Below are positions 16,957 to 26,180 of a stretch of 64,000 bases of DNA, piece after piece. Source of the DNA: Nibricoccus aquaticus (GTDB taxonomy: Bacteria; Verrucomicrobiota; Verrucomicrobiia; Opitutales; Opitutaceae); the NCBI RefSeq assembly GCF_002310495.1, contig NZ_CP023344.1, positions 3,923,501-3,987,500 of the forward strand, written 5' to 3'. The stretch's first letter is position 1. Every line of letters starts with the position of its first letter. A program made the translations under genes and the position numbers. The notes below the pieces were generated by a model, which had not been told where the DNA came from, searched no databases, and saw only the letters and a list, made by a program, of their open reading frames with translations.

Positions 16957-19900
16957 TCACGGGCGGATGATGGCGATGATGTCGCCGGCGTTGACGGGTT
17001 TTCCTTCGGTGCAGCGGATTTCGACGATCTCGCCGGGCTCAGTGCTAAGGACCGAGATTTCCATTTTCATGGATTCGAGAATCGCGAGTGGTTGGTCGCG
17101 GGTGATTTTATCGCCGACAGCAGAGGTAATTTTCCAGACGTTGCCGGGGACTTGGGCGGTGATTGCGTTGCAACCGGCGGGGATAGCAACGGCGTCGGTC
17201 GCGCTGGAGGCGGCGGATTCGTTTTCGGCGGAGAAGTTGAGCTGGCCAGAGAGTTCCCAGCGGTGACGTTCGGCGTCGAAGGAGGCCTGTTGTTTGGTTT
17301 TGAACGCGGTGATCGACGACGCGTTGTCGGTGAGGAATTTTTGGTAGTCGCGCAGGCGGAAGGTTTGTTCTTCGACGCGGAGTTTGTGGCGGCCGAGCGG
17401 GAAATCTTCGCGAAATTTGAGGAGCTCTTTCGGACTGCACTCGTAGAAACGAACCTGGTCGAAGAAGCGGAGGAGCCAGGGCTTGCCGTCTTTGAAGTCG
17501 GCGGTTTGGCGCCAGCGGTTCCACATCTGGACGGTGCGGCCGATGAATTGGTAGCCGCCGGGGCCTTCCATGCCGTAGACGCACATGTAGGCGCCGCCGA
17601 TGCCGACGGCGTTTTCGGGCGTCCAAGTGCGGGCGGGGTTGTACTTGGTAGTGACGAGGCGGTGACGCGGATCGACGGGCGTAGCGACGGGAGCGCCGAG
17701 GTAGACGTCGCCGAGGCCGAGGACGAGGTAGGAGGCGTCGAAGCAGATGCGTTTAACGTCGTCGATCGAGTCGAGGCCGTTGATGCGGCGGATGAACTCG
17801 ATGTTGCTCGGGCACCACGGGGCGTCCTTGCGGACGGTCTGCATGTATTTGCGGATGGCCAGGAGCGTTGACTCGTCTTCCCACGAGAGTGGCAGGTGGA
17901 CGATGCGCGTGGGGACTTCCATGTCGTCGATGGACGGCAAGTGGCGCTCGGCGGAGATAAGAGTTTCGAGGAGGCGCTCGATGGGGAGGACGCGGCTCTC
18001 GTAGTGAATCTGGAGCGAGCGGATGCCGGGCGTGAGATCGAGCAGGCCGGGCGTGTGGTTGCCGGCGAGCCACTGCATGAGAGCGTGGACGCGGAAGCGG
18101 AGGTTGAGATCGAGGACGAGCGGGCCGTATTCGACGAGCAGGTACTTGTCGCCGGAGCGGCGGTAGGCGACGGCGGGCGTGCCGGGTTTTTCCTCGATGC
18201 GGTGGAGGACAGGGGCCTCGCGAAGGAGCGAGGGTTGCGAAGGGGAGACTGTCTTAAGAGCGGGAAATGAAAGTGATATGGCTTGGAGCGTTTCGATGGA
18301 CGCTTCCTGAGCGGCTTCACGGATGCGGGCCTCAGCGGCGGTGACGACTTGGAAGCGGATTTTGTCGCCGGGTTTGAGCTGGCCGATTTTCCAGAGGTCG
18401 GCGGCGATGATGGTAGCGGGACAAACGAAGCCGCCGAGGCTCGGGCCGTCGGGGCCTAGGATGATCGGCATGTCGCCGGTGAAATCGATGGTGCCGATGG
18501 CGTAGGCGTTGTCGTGGATGTTGGACGGATGCAGGCCGGCCTCGCCGCCGTCTTTGCGCGCCCAGCGGGGTTTCGGACCAATGAGGCGGACGCCGGTACG
18601 GGCGGAGTTGAAGTGGACCTCGTAGGTGGAGTCGAAGAGATCGACGATGTCTTCGGGTTGGAAGAAGTCTGGTGCGCCGTGCGGGCCGTAGAGAACCGAG
18701 ATGTCCCATTCGCGGGTGTGCGCGGGGATTAGTTCGGCGGGAAGCGCGGGGAGTTCAGGCGTAGTTGAATTGGACTCACCGAAAACGGGACGGGTGTTGA
18801 CGCGAAGTACGTCGCCCGCGCGGAGGGCGCGGCCGGCGTGGCCGCCGAACTGGCCGAGGGTGAAGGTGGCTTTGCTGCCGAGGTAGTCGGGGATGTCGAA
18901 GCCGTGGCGGACGGAGAGGTAGGCTCTCATGCCTGCGCCGGAGATCGTGCCGGTGCGGAGGGTTTGTCCGCGGCGGACGGTCTGCGTTTGCCAGAAGGCG
19001 AGCGGCTGGTCGTCGAGGGTGGCGTTGGTGGTCGCGCCGGTGAGGGCGATGATGGCGTCGGTGTTGAAGATGAGCGACGGGCCGGTGAGTGTGATTTCGA
19101 GACCGGCGGCGGAAGGCGGATTGCCGACGAGACGGTTGCCGAGGCGGAAGGCGAGGGCGTCCATCGGGCCAGAGGGCGGGACGCCGACGTCCCAGTGGCC
19201 GAGACGACCGGGATAATCTTGGACGGTCGTCTGGGTGCCGCCGTCGAGGACGGAGATCGTGGGCGCGGTGTAGGGGAGTTTTTCGAGGAAGCGCGTGGTG
19301 ACGCGACCGGCGCGGAAACCGTCGGAGGCGGCGATCTGGCGGAGGTAGAGGAGGTTGGTTTCGAGGCCGGAGACGTGGGTGTCGGCGAGGGCTTGTTCGA
19401 GGCGGGCGAGGGCTTCGGTGCGGTCAGCGCCGCGCACGATGATCTTGGCGATCATCGGATCGTAGAACGGGCTGACTTCGCTGCCGCGGGCGATCCAGGT
19501 CTCTATGCGCGCGCCACGCGGGAAGGTCATCTCGGTGAGCGTGCCGGTGGCGGGCTGGAAATTTTTACCCGGATCTTCGGAGTAGAGACGGACTTGAATC
19601 GAAGCGCCGGAGGAGGCGCGTTTGAAGGAGGAGAGATCGAGTTCGCCGGCGGCTTGTTTGATCATCCACTCGACGAGATCGATGCCGGTGACTTCTTCGG
19701 TGACGCCGTGCTCGACCTGGAGGCGGGTGTTTACCTCGAGGAAATAGAATTCGTTGGTGGCGTCGTCGTAGACGAACTCGACGGTGCCGGCGGATTCGTA
19801 GCCGACGGCGCGGCCGAGTTTTTCGGCGCAGTCGAGGAGGCGTGTGCGCGTTTCTTCGGGCAGGCAGGGCGCGGGGGTTTCTTCGATGATCTTTTGATTG

Positions 19901-20598
19901 CGGCGCTGGATGGAGCATTCGCGTTCGCCGAGAGCGACGACGTGGCCTTTGCCGTCACCGAAGATCTGGACCTCGATGTGGCGGGCGCGCTCGACGTATT
20001 TTTCGAGGTAGATGCCGGAGTCTTTGAAATTGCTGCGGCTGAGCCGGTCGACGGTGGCGAAGGCTGCTGCGAGGTCTTCGGGTTTCCAGATGAGGGACAT
20101 GCCGATGCCGCCGCCGCCGGCGGTGCTTTTGAGCATCACCGGAAAGCCGATACGCGTGGCTTCGCGGAGTGCTTCGTCGGCGGAGGAGAGCAGGCCGGTG
20201 CCGGGGAGGAGCGGGACGTTTTGCTGCTGGGCTACTTCGCGGGCGGTGTGCTTGAGGCCGAAGCGGCGCATCTGGTCGGGCTTGGGGCCGATGAAGACGA
20301 TGCCGGCGGCGGCGCAGGCTTCGGCGAAGGCGGCGTTTTCGGAGAGGAAACCGTAGCCCGGGTGGATGGCTTGAGCGCCGGTTTCGCGGGCGACGGCGAG
20401 GATTTTTTCGGCGACGAGGTAGCTTTGCGCGGCGGGCGGTGGGCCGATGAGGACGGCTTCGTCGGCCTGGTCGACGTGGAGCGAACCGGTGTCGGCCTCG
20501 GAGTAAACGGCGACGGACTTGATGTTCATGCGCCGCAGCGTGCGCTCGATGCGGCAGGCGATGGTGGCGCGGTTGGCGATGAGGACTTTGGTGAACAT
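16957..20598 (-). CDS. Urea/guanidine-type biotin-dependent carboxylase
   Basis: 1213 residues, the full length of the urea carboxylase family. Biotin carboxylase spans about 1-450, with the Gly-rich ATP loop KSTAGGGGIGMSL and EVNTRLQVEHGVTEEVTG. A KipA/AHS2-like carboxyltransferase half starts near LDGGTQTTVQDYPGRLGHW. A KipI/AHS1-like half follows. A biotinyl domain with the modification site LESMKMEIS lies near residue 1180. The family makes allophanate from urea or carboxyguanidine from guanidine. Neighbouring DUF1989 genes favour guanidine, but the specificity residues cannot be judged by eye. Confidence 0.92.
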   Translation of the reverse strand: MFTKVLIANRATIACRIERTLRRMNIKSVAVYSEADTGSLHVDQADEAVLIGPPPAAQSYLVAEKILAVARETGAQAIHPGYGFLSENAAFAEACAAAGIVFIGPKPDQMRRFGLKHTAREVAQQQNVPLLPGTGLLSSADEALREATRIGFPVMLKSTAGGGGIGMSLIWKPEDLAAAFATVDRLSRSNFKDSGIYLEKYVERARHIEVQIFGDGKGHVVALGERECSIQRRNQKIIEETPAPCLPEETRTRLLDCAEKLGRAVGYESAGTVEFVYDDATNEFYFLEVNTRLQVEHGVTEEVTGIDLVEWMIKQAAGELDLSSFKRASSGASIQVRLYSEDPGKNFQPATGTLTEMTFPRGARIETWIARGSEVSPFYDPMIAKIIVRGADRTEALARLEQALADTHVSGLETNLLYLRQIAASDGFRAGRVTTRFLEKLPYTAPTISVLDGGTQTTVQDYPGRLGHWDVGVPPSGPMDALAFRLGNRLVGNPPSAAGLEITLTGPSLIFNTDAIIALTGATTNATLDDQPLAFWQTQTVRRGQTLRTGTISGAGMRAYLSVRHGFDIPDYLGSKATFTLGQFGGHAGRALRAGDVLRVNTRPVFGESNSTTPELPALPAELIPAHTREWDISVLYGPHGAPDFFQPEDIVDLFDSTYEVHFNSARTGVRLIGPKPRWARKDGGEAGLHPSNIHDNAYAIGTIDFTGDMPIILGPDGPSLGGFVCPATIIAADLWKIGQLKPGDKIRFQVVTAAEARIREAAQEASIETLQAISLSFPALKTVSPSQPSLLREAPVLHRIEEKPGTPAVAYRRSGDKYLLVEYGPLVLDLNLRFRVHALMQWLAGNHTPGLLDLTPGIRSLQIHYESRVLPIERLLETLISAERHLPSIDDMEVPTRIVHLPLSWEDESTLLAIRKYMQTVRKDAPWCPSNIEFIRRINGLDSIDDVKRICFDASYLVLGLGDVYLGAPVATPVDPRHRLVTTKYNPARTWTPENAVGIGGAYMCVYGMEGPGGYQFIGRTVQMWNRWRQTADFKDGKPWLLRFFDQVRFYECSPKELLKFREDFPLGRHKLRVEEQTFRLRDYQKFLTDNASSITAFKTKQQASFDAERHRWELSGQLNFSAENESAASSATDAVAIPAGCNAITAQVPGNVWKITSAVGDKITRDQPLAILESMKMEISVLSTEPGEIVEIRCTEGKPVNAGDIIAIIRP

Positions 20599-20623
20599 GA
20601 CGGACGAAAGGCGGATGATTTAG

Positions 20624-20712
20624 TCTGGAACTCTGGAAGGCTGGAACGGAGAGCGGAACTGTGTGCGATGCCGAAGGGCTGTGTGCTTTTTCCAGAGTTC
20701 CTGAGTTCCAGA
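20624..20712. repeat. Inverted repeat inside the DUF1989-carboxylase operon
   Basis: TCTGGAACTCTGGAA (20624-20638) is repeated in inverted form at 20690-20712; the 11-bp core GAACTCTGGAA pairs exactly with 20690-20700. A long hairpin can therefore form in the mRNA gap between the DUF1989 gene and the carboxylase gene. Direct relatives of the arm (CTGGAA...GGAAGGCTGGAA) occur at 22107-22139 and 22851-22886. Confidence 0.65.
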
Positions 20713-20722
20713 TTTGAATTCT

Positions 20723-21358
20723 TCAGGAGTTCCAGATCAGGACTTCGATGGGGGTGGGGTTGTAGGCGTTGCAGGGGTTGTTGAGCTGGGGGCAGTTGGA
20801 GATGATGCAGATGACGTCGCGCTCGGCGCGGAGCTCGACGTATTTGCCCGGGGCGGAGAGACCGTCGGCGAAGGTGAGTTGTCCGTCGGGGGTGACGGGG
20901 ACGTTCATGAAGAAGTTGATGTTGCAGGTGATGTCGCGCTTCCCGAGTTCGCAGCCGCACTCCTGTGCGCCGCGGATGAAGCTGTCTCGGCAGGCGTGCA
21001 TGAACTCTTTTTCGTGGGCGTAGCGCATGGTGTTGCTCTCGCGGGAGCAGGCGCCGCCGAGGGTGTCGTGGCGGCCGCAGGTGTCGGCGGTGATGGTGAG
21101 CAGGATGTCGCCTTCGGTGGACATGAGCTGCGTACCGGTCGTGAGGTAGAGCGCGCCTTGGTGGCGGATGGTGTCGGACGCGCTGTAGCGGTTTTCCGGA
21201 TTCGCGGCGTCGAGGAAGAGGGTGTCGGCAGCCTGGTTTCCCTCGAGATCGACGATGCGGAAGGTCTGGCCGCGGCGGATGGTGTGGGCCCAGTAGTCGC
21301 CGGCGAGGACGGTGGTGCGGTAAGCGGCGTTGGCAGGAGAAAGGGAACTAGAGGTCAT
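20723..21358 (-). CDS. DUF1989 protein, urea carboxylase-associated / carboxyguanidine deiminase subunit type (211 aa)
   Basis: 211 residues. It matches the urea-carboxylase-associated DUF1989 family: [48 protein letters not shown] and the cysteine-containing [11 protein letters not shown]. Paired members of this family have been described as subunits of carboxyguanidine deiminase, which makes allophanate. The frame continues open upstream, but ATG 21358 overlaps the stop of the preceding DUF1989 gene by 4 bp, the normal coupled arrangement. By length it resembles the shorter partner (UAAP1-like). Confidence 0.88.
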   Translation of the reverse strand: MTSSSLSPANAAYRTTVLAGDYWAHTIRRGQTFRIVDLEGNQAADTLFLDAANPENRYSASDTIRHQGALYLTTGTQLMSTEGDILLTITADTCGRHDTLGGACSRESNTMRYAHEKEFMHACRDSFIRGAQECGCELGKRDITCNINFFMNVPVTPDGQLTFADGLSAPGKYVELRAERDVICIISNCPQLNNPCNAYNPTPIEVLIWNS

Positions 21359-22086
21359 GACCGGAGGGCGTGGTAGAGCTCGGTGGTTTCGAAGGCTCGG
21401 ACGTTTTCGGGGCGGGAGTTGCGGCAGGGGTCGTCGAGCGCGGGTGGTGGCGAGGCGAATACTTCGAGTTGGACGTTGCGCGGGTGGTAAACCGGGTCGG
21501 GGTCGAAGGGGTGCTGGCAGGTGTTGAGGACGACGAGGGTGTTCATCTCGAAGCGGAGTTCGATGAGGTCGCCGGGCTTGGAGTTGTTGGGGACGAAGGT
21601 GAGGCGGCCGGTGTCGTCGGAGACGAGTTTGCTGAAGAGGTTCAGGTTTGGAACGAGGTCGCGTTTGCCGAGGTCCCATTTGGCGAGCTCGATGAGGAAG
21701 CTTTCGTGGGCGTTGCGGTGATAGTCGTTGCGGGCGGCCTGGTAGGTTTTTTCGCCGTACCTGGCGGTGACGGATCTTTTGTCGGAGCAGCCGCTGACGG
21801 TGTCGTGCCAGCCGACGGTGTCCTTGGTGATCGAGGCAAGGATGCGGCCCATGTCGGAGTGGAGGCAGTAGGGTGCGCGGAGGTAGAAGATGTGCTGGCC
21901 CTTGAGGGTGTCGGGGAGGTTGTAGCGCTCGCTGGGGAGGTCGGCGTTGTAGAGGAGAAGGCCGACGTTGGCGCCGCCTTCGAGGTCGGTGAGGCGAAGG
22001 GTTTTTCCACGTCCGATCACGCCGGACCACAGGCCAGAATGGGTGAGGGTTTTTGAGAGAATGAGGGGCGGTGTGGCGGCGGACAT
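21355..22086 (-). CDS. DUF1989 protein, urea carboxylase-associated / carboxyguanidine deiminase subunit type (243 aa)
   Basis: 243 residues, the longer DUF1989 partner. It shares the pattern of the downstream gene: [39 protein letters not shown] with the conserved HDT...C motif, and [16 protein letters not shown]. The two genes overlap by 4 bp, fitting a heteromeric complex. The upstream gap (22087-22304) holds a shared 28-bp motif at 22180-22207, which may be its operator. It acts in the cytoplasm between the carboxylase and allophanate hydrolase in the guanidine pathway model. Confidence 0.88.
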   Translation of the reverse strand: MSAATPPLILSKTLTHSGLWSGVIGRGKTLRLTDLEGGANVGLLLYNADLPSERYNLPDTLKGQHIFYLRAPYCLHSDMGRILASITKDTVGWHDTVSGCSDKRSVTARYGEKTYQAARNDYHRNAHESFLIELAKWDLGKRDLVPNLNLFSKLVSDDTGRLTFVPNNSKPGDLIELRFEMNTLVVLNTCQHPFDPDPVYHPRNVQLEVFASPPPALDDPCRNSRPENVRAFETTELYHALRS

Positions 22087-22106
22087 GGCGGCGGAGGAGA
22101 TTTTTT

Positions 22107-22139
22107 AATCTGGAACTCAGGAAGGCTGGAAAAAGGCGG
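22107..22139. repeat. Dispersed repeat, GGAAGGCTGGAAAAAGGCGG type
   Basis: It runs from AATCTGGAACTCAGG to GGCTGGAAAAAGGCGG. A second copy is at 22851-22886 (AATGTGGAAATCGGGAAGG then CTGGAAAAAGGCGG), and the inverted pair at 20624-20712 uses the same core. All copies lie in gaps of the nitrogen cluster. Confidence 0.6.
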
Positions 22140-22179
22140 GAGGATGCGGAGTTGGTACTGGATTAAGAGGAATGATAAA

Positions 22180-22207
22180 GTGTTACAAAATGATCGAAAA
22201 GTATTAT
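22180..22207 (-). promoter_or_regulatory. Candidate cluster operator, copy 2 (upstream of DUF1989 genes)
   Basis: Read on the plus strand it is GTGTTAC, 4 nt, TGATC, 5 nt, GTATTAT; the outer heptamers start 21 bp apart. The site at 26181-26208 has GTGTTAC, 4 nt, TGATC and a second GTGTTAC at the same 21-bp offset. Both sites precede minus-strand transcription units of the same pathway. The 28-bp span equals the E. coli NikR operator span (6+16+6), so the NikR-like protein is the natural candidate. Confidence 0.55.
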
Positions 22208-22304
22208 TGCTGAGGCAAGGCAGTAGGGGGGCGAAGGAATGAAATTTTTGGATCGTGAAGTCCGGCTATCAGTAGCCGGTGCTCTAGAGCTAGTGCGCTC
22301 TGCC

Positions 22305-22745
22305 TCAGAGTAGAGGCGGCATGGCTGAGGCGGTGAGGTTCAGCTTGCCGTTTTTGACGCCGCGGGCGGTGACGAGTTCGTCGGCGAGCTTTTGGAGTTC
22401 GCGGGCCGGGCCCTGCACGAGGAGGACTTCCATGTAATTATGGTTCTCCAGGTGGACGTGCATGCTGGTGACGACCATGAGGAAGTACTTGTGCTGGATG
22501 GCGGCGAGGCGTTGCTGGAGGCCGCGCTGGGTGTGGTCGTAAACGAGGCTGATCGTGCCGGCGACGGATTCGGTGCCGAGCTGGCTGGCGTATTCAACAA
22601 GTCCGTCGCGGGCGAGAGCGGCGACGGCCTGGGAGCGGCTGGCGTAGCCGCGGCGGGCGACCATGGTGTCCAACTCGTCGAGGAGGCTTTCAGGGAGGGA
22701 GACGCTGAAGCGGGTGATCTTGTCGGACTTTTTTTTCTTGGTCAT
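22305..22745 (-). CDS. NikR-like ribbon-helix-helix regulator with altered metal site
   Basis: 146 residues from ATG 22745; an in-frame ATG at 22817 would add 24 low-complexity residues. The N-terminal RHH domain is ITRFSVSLPESLLDELD followed by GYASRSQAVAALARD. The C-terminal ACT-like NikR domain contains QHKYF and MHVHLENHNYMEVLLVQG. Aligned with E. coli NikR, the ligands His76, His87 and His89 are kept, but Cys95 is replaced by Tyr. Nickel sensing may therefore be weakened or changed. It lies between the ABC transporter and the DUF1989/carboxylase genes and probably regulates them; it may respond to another metal or to nitrogen status. Confidence 0.85.
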   Translation of the reverse strand: MTKKKKSDKITRFSVSLPESLLDELDTMVARRGYASRSQAVAALARDGLVEYASQLGTESVAGTISLVYDHTQRGLQQRLAAIQHKYFLMVVTSMHVHLENHNYMEVLLVQGPARELQKLADELVTARGVKNGKLNLTASAMPPLL

Positions 22746-22850
22746 GGGCGCGGCGGCAGTTGGGGAAGGAATGCGGCGGGCGGTAGCGGAGGGCGAGTCT
22801 GTTGAGGGGGAAAACATTTGGCGTGAGGCGGGGACGGCGGGGAAATTTTC

Positions 22851-22886
22851 AATGTGGAAATCGGGAAGGCTGGAAAAAGGCGGATG
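22851..22886. repeat. Dispersed repeat, GGAAGGCTGGAAAAAGGCGG type, second copy
   Basis: AATGTGGAAATCGGGAAGG followed by CTGGAAAAAGGCGGATGA matches 22107-22139 in its right half. It is noncoding, in the gap upstream of the NikR-like gene. Confidence 0.55.
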
Positions 22887-22936
22887 ATTTATGGGGAGGG
22901 TACGAAGACGGATAGGTGGCGGTGGGGCGGATTTTT

Positions 22937-22966
22937 AACCACAGATGTCATGGATGGGAACGGATG
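22937..22966. repeat. Dispersed repeat, AACCACAGAT type, copy 1
   Basis: AACCACAGAT is followed by TGGATGGGAACGGATG. The related copy at 52842-52870 reads AACCACAGATAGCACAGAT then GGGAATGGAT. Both stand just before a REP-like palindrome (26 and 63 bp away). Confidence 0.6.
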
Positions 22967-22991
22967 CGGAATGGACGTCGATGTCTGGGAC

Positions 22992-23018
22992 GGGATCGCG
23001 GTGTGAAGCCGCTTCTAC
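22992..23018. repeat. REP-like palindrome, copy 1
   Basis: A 27-nt element; on the minus strand it starts GTAGAAGCGG, passes through CTTCAC and ends CGCGATCCC. The arms CGCGG and CCGC(T) can pair around GTGAAG. Copies 2 and 3 are at 28118-28144 and 52933-52959. It lies 18 bp beyond the ABC ATPase stop codon. The GTAGGAGCGG...CGCGATC pattern resembles REP elements known in gammaproteobacteria. Confidence 0.7.
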
Positions 23019-23035
23019 AATTTGGAAGCGCGTGA

Positions 23036-23974
23036 TCATTCGACGTCGTCGCCTGCTTGGGTGAGGCGGATGATGGGGAGGTTTTCGGTGGAGGTGGGTT
23101 CGGTGGCGGAGGTGGCGGGTGGGTGGATGAGGGCGTCGAGGCGGGCGCGGGTGGCGAGGAATTCGGGAGAGGTGAATTGCGAGGGATCGCGAGGGCGGGG
23201 GACGGGGACCTCGATGAGTTCGTTGATGCGGCCAGGGTTGGCTTTGAGGACGAGGATGCGGTCGGCGAGGTAGATGGCTTCGTCGAGGTCGTGGGTGATG
23301 AAGAGGATGGTGACGTCGACGTTCTTCCAGATTTGCAGGAGGTGTTTCTGCATCTGGGCGCGGGTCTGGGCGTCGAGCGCGCCGAACGGTTCGTCCATGA
23401 GGAGAATGCGCGGGTTGTTGGCGAGGGCGCGGGCGATGGCGACGCGCTGCTTCATGCCGCCGGAGAGTTGGTTGGGGTAGGCGTCGGCGAATTTGGAGAG
23501 GCCGACGAGGCCGAGCCATTGCAGGGCGTCGCGGCGGGCTTCGGCGTAATCGGTGCCGCGCATGAGGGGGCCGAACATCACGTTTTGCATGACGGTTTTC
23601 CACGGGAAGAGCGTGTAGCCTTGGAAGACCATGCCGCGGTCGGGGCCGGGGCCGTGGACTTCTTTGCCGTCGAGGAGGAGTCGTCCGGAGGTGGGTGTAT
23701 CGAGTCCGGCGAGGAGGCGGATGAGCGTGGATTTGCCGCAGCCGGAGGGGCCGAGGATGCAAACGAACTCGCGGCGGTGGGTGACGAAGTTGAGATTCTC
23801 GATTGCGGTGGTTTCGGTGCCGTCGGGTTTGGAAAAGCGGCGCGTGAGGTTTTCGACGGTGAGGACGACCGGGCGCTCTTTGAGTTTGGCGAAGCGGACG
23901 GCGACGGAGGGGGATTGGGCGCGGTAGTCGGGAAGCGGTGACGTGGACGGAGAGGTGGAGTGGGAGGTGCTCAT
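23036..23974 (-). CDS. NitT/TauT-type ABC transporter ATP-binding protein
   Basis: 312 residues. The nucleotide-binding domain shows Walker [10 protein letters not shown], signature LSGGMKQR, Walker [13 protein letters not shown] and switch His in [10 protein letters not shown]. It is closest in style to the nitrate/sulfonate/taurine importers often linked to urea or guanidine carboxylases. A roughly 40-residue N-terminal extension precedes [11 protein letters not shown]. Its start overlaps the permease stop by 4 bp, so the two are coupled. Confidence 0.92.
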   Translation of the reverse strand: MSTSHSTSPSTSPLPDYRAQSPSVAVRFAKLKERPVVLTVENLTRRFSKPDGTETTAIENLNFVTHRREFVCILGPSGCGKSTLIRLLAGLDTPTSGRLLLDGKEVHGPGPDRGMVFQGYTLFPWKTVMQNVMFGPLMRGTDYAEARRDALQWLGLVGLSKFADAYPNQLSGGMKQRVAIARALANNPRILLMDEPFGALDAQTRAQMQKHLLQIWKNVDVTILFITHDLDEAIYLADRILVLKANPGRINELIEVPVPRPRDPSQFTSPEFLATRARLDALIHPPATSATEPTSTENLPIIRLTQAGDDVE

Positions 23975-25038
23975 GAGCGGGCCTCCGTGGATGCGGGCGA
24001 GATGGCGGGGGATTTCGGAGACGCGGTGAGCGGTGTCTGGCGGCTGGAGAAGAGGCGGACGATGAAGGCGCGGAGGCGGCTGGGGCGCTGGGTTTCCCAG
24101 GGGAAGAGGCGCTTGCCGATGAAGGCGAGGATCTGGTCGGTCGCGAGGCCGAGGAGGCCGATCATGATGATGGCGGCGTAGACGTTTTCGAAGTTCCGGT
24201 ACTTGGCCTGTTGATTGATGAAGAAGGTGATTCCCGAACTGACGCCGACGACTTCGGCTACGATGAGGTAAGTCCAGGCCCAGCCGAGGAGGATGCGGGT
24301 GTCGGTGTAGAGCTCGGCGAGTTTCGAGGGGACGATGACGTGGAGGACGAGTCGGAAGCCGCGGCAGCCGAGGGTTTGCGCGGCTTCGAGGAGCGAGGGA
24401 TCGGTGCGGCGTATCGTGTTGGCCACGACGAGGACTTGCTGGAAGAAGGTGCCGACGAAAATGATGGCGATCTTCGGGGCGTCGTTAATGCCGAGGACAG
24501 CGACGGCGAGGGCACCGAAGGCGGGCGCGGGCATGTAGCGGATGAAGTCGATGACGGGCTCGCTGATGCGCGACCAAAGGGCATAGGCGCCGCATAGAAT
24601 GCCGAGCGGGATGCCGATGGCGGAGGAGATCAGGAAACCCCACGCGATGGTCTGGATGGAGCGCCAGAGACTTTCGTGGAGCCAGACGTCGCCGCGGAGT
24701 TTGGGCTCGGTGGTGAAGGCGGTGTAGAAGGCCTGGGCGACTTTGTGGGGCTCGGGGAGGAAGACGGGATTGGCGCGGGTGCCGGTGGCAGCGGGTTGGT
24801 TAGCGGCGAGGGCTTTGGCGTTTTCAGTGGCGAAGACGGCGCGTTCGACGAGGAGGCCGGGGCGGAACCAGGAGACGCCGCCGGGGGACTCGACGCGGAT
24901 CATCGGGTGCCAGATGAATGGGGTGTAGCTGACGGCGCACCAGAGGATCAGGGGGAGCGTGAAGGAGAAGAGGCCGAGGAGAAAGCGGCGGCGAGAAGTG
25001 AGCGGGTGCTGGATCGCGAACCAGGGGGAATTCGACAT
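23971..25038 (-). CDS. NitT/TauT-type ABC transporter permease
   Basis: About 355 residues from ATG 25038; an upstream start at 25098 would add repeat-derived residues. After a first TM segment ([18 protein letters not shown]) and a periplasmic loop come the BPD_transp_1 helices, with the EAA-like loop [21 protein letters not shown]. It partners the ATPase that overlaps it and the binding protein upstream. A hairpin at 25134-25165 separates it from the binding-protein gene and may lower its expression relative to that gene. Confidence 0.9.
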   Translation of the reverse strand: MSNSPWFAIQHPLTSRRRFLLGLFSFTLPLILWCAVSYTPFIWHPMIRVESPGGVSWFRPGLLVERAVFATENAKALAANQPAATGTRANPVFLPEPHKVAQAFYTAFTTEPKLRGDVWLHESLWRSIQTIAWGFLISSAIGIPLGILCGAYALWSRISEPVIDFIRYMPAPAFGALAVAVLGINDAPKIAIIFVGTFFQQVLVVANTIRRTDPSLLEAAQTLGCRGFRLVLHVIVPSKLAELYTDTRILLGWAWTYLIVAEVVGVSSGITFFINQQAKYRNFENVYAAIIMIGLLGLATDQILAFIGKRLFPWETQRPSRLRAFIVRLFSSRQTPLTASPKSPAISPASTEARS

Positions 25039-25085
25039 CGGTTGTCGGGGCGGAGGTGGAACGCGGGCGAGACTTTTGGTTGAAG

Positions 25086-25109
25086 CGCGAAGACGCAAAG
25101 ACGCTAAGG
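25086..25109. repeat. Octanucleotide repeat, CGCAAAGA type (3 units), copy 1
   Basis: Three 8-nt units: CGCGAAGA, CGCAAAGA, CGCTAAGG, preceded by TTGGTTGAAG. The same triplet arrangement occurs at 30312-30335 and 61726-61749, with a partial copy at 26428-26443. Confidence 0.7.
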
Positions 25110-25133
25110 TCGGAGCGAAGAGTCAAAAGCGAA

Positions 25134-25165
25134 TCGGACGCTCCCGGGGTGATGAGAGCGTCCGA
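25134..25165 (-). terminator. Hairpin downstream of the binding-protein gene
   Basis: TCGGACGCTC (25134-25143) pairs perfectly with GAGCGTCCGA (25156-25165). On the minus strand the stem is followed by a short T-rich stretch (TTCGCTTTTG). It may be a partial terminator or an mRNA-stabilising hairpin, giving more binding protein than permease. Confidence 0.6.
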
Positions 25166-25179
25166 TGGAAGACTGAGAA

Positions 25180-26175
25180 TTATTTCTTGAGGGCGTCGGT
25201 GGTGAGCGTCGCGTCGATGTAGGTGGCGACGGGTTGGGATTCTTTGTAGACGCCGTTCTTCACGTTGAACTCGTCGGCGATTTTGGAGGAGCCGGCGATA
25301 GAGCCGAAGGTGTCGGTTTGGCCGGAGATGATCTTAGTGCTCTGCGCGAGCGTCAGGAGCTTGGTGCCGGACATGAAGGCGGCGTATTCTTTCGCATCAA
25401 CGCCGGCGCGGGCGGCCATGATTTTGATGCCGTCGTCGCGGGTGGTTTCGTCGTTCAAGTAGGCGACGATTTTGTCCCAGACGGCGACGAACTTGACCCA
25501 GTCGGCGCGGTTTTGGGCGAGGCTTTGAGGGCTGACGGCGACGGTGTCGTAGATGAGACCGGGTTCGTCGGCGGAGGTGTAGACGGCGGTGGAGCCGGCG
25601 ACGGCTTTGAGGGCCTGGCCGGAGTTGGGCTGCCAGGCGGCGATGGCGGCGACCTGGCCGGAGGCGAGGACTTGAGGGGTCTGATTGGTCGGTGTGGGGA
25701 CGAGTTCGACGTCGGCCTCGGTCATGCCGGCTTTTTTGAGGCCGTTGAGGAGAAGGAGGTGGTCAACGAAGCCGACTTCGACGGCAACTTTTTTGCCTTT
25801 GAGATCTTTGAGGGAAGAGATGCCGGGTTGGGCGACGATCATGTCGTTACCGTTGGAATAATCGGTGACGAGGATCATGACGTTTTTCGCTCCATTGGCA
25901 CCGGTGACGAGGGCGTCGCCATTGGTGACCATGACGGCGTCCACTTTGCCAGCGGTGAAAGCCTCTATCGACGGGCCGTACTCGAACCAGAGGAGTTCGA
26001 CCTCGAGGCCGGCTTGTTTGAACCAGCCTTTTTCCGAAGCGATGGCGAAGGCGGTCCAGCCGGGCCAGTCGGAGTAGGCGACTTTGAGAGGGGCGGCGGT
26101 GGCGCGGGAGAGGAGGAGGGCGGCGAGGGTAAGGCCGAGGGTGAGGCGGCGGAGTGAACGCGGGACGGTAATCAT
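25180..26175 (-). CDS. ABC transporter substrate-binding protein (NMT1/SsuA-like)
   Basis: 331 residues with a Sec signal ([18 protein letters not shown]). The mature protein fits the NitT/TauT binding family: [36 protein letters not shown] and [21 protein letters not shown]. It resembles the urea-carboxylase-region binding proteins; guanidine, urea or a related amide is likely but not proven. It is first in the minus-strand cluster. A candidate operator (26181-26208) lies 6 bp upstream of the start codon and a sigma-54-like element at 26220-26235. Confidence 0.88.
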   Translation of the reverse strand: MITVPRSLRRLTLGLTLAALLLSRATAAPLKVAYSDWPGWTAFAIASEKGWFKQAGLEVELLWFEYGPSIEAFTAGKVDAVMVTNGDALVTGANGAKNVMILVTDYSNGNDMIVAQPGISSLKDLKGKKVAVEVGFVDHLLLLNGLKKAGMTEADVELVPTPTNQTPQVLASGQVAAIAAWQPNSGQALKAVAGSTAVYTSADEPGLIYDTVAVSPQSLAQNRADWVKFVAVWDKIVAYLNDETTRDDGIKIMAARAGVDAKEYAAFMSGTKLLTLAQSTKIISGQTDTFGSIAGSSKIADEFNVKNGVYKESQPVATYIDATLTTDALKK

Positions 26176-26180
26176 GGGTT

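Noticed and set aside
18838-20784. Long open frame opposite the carboxylase
   Set aside because: It has the same GC-driven antisense pattern; the carboxylase motifs are unambiguous on the other strand.
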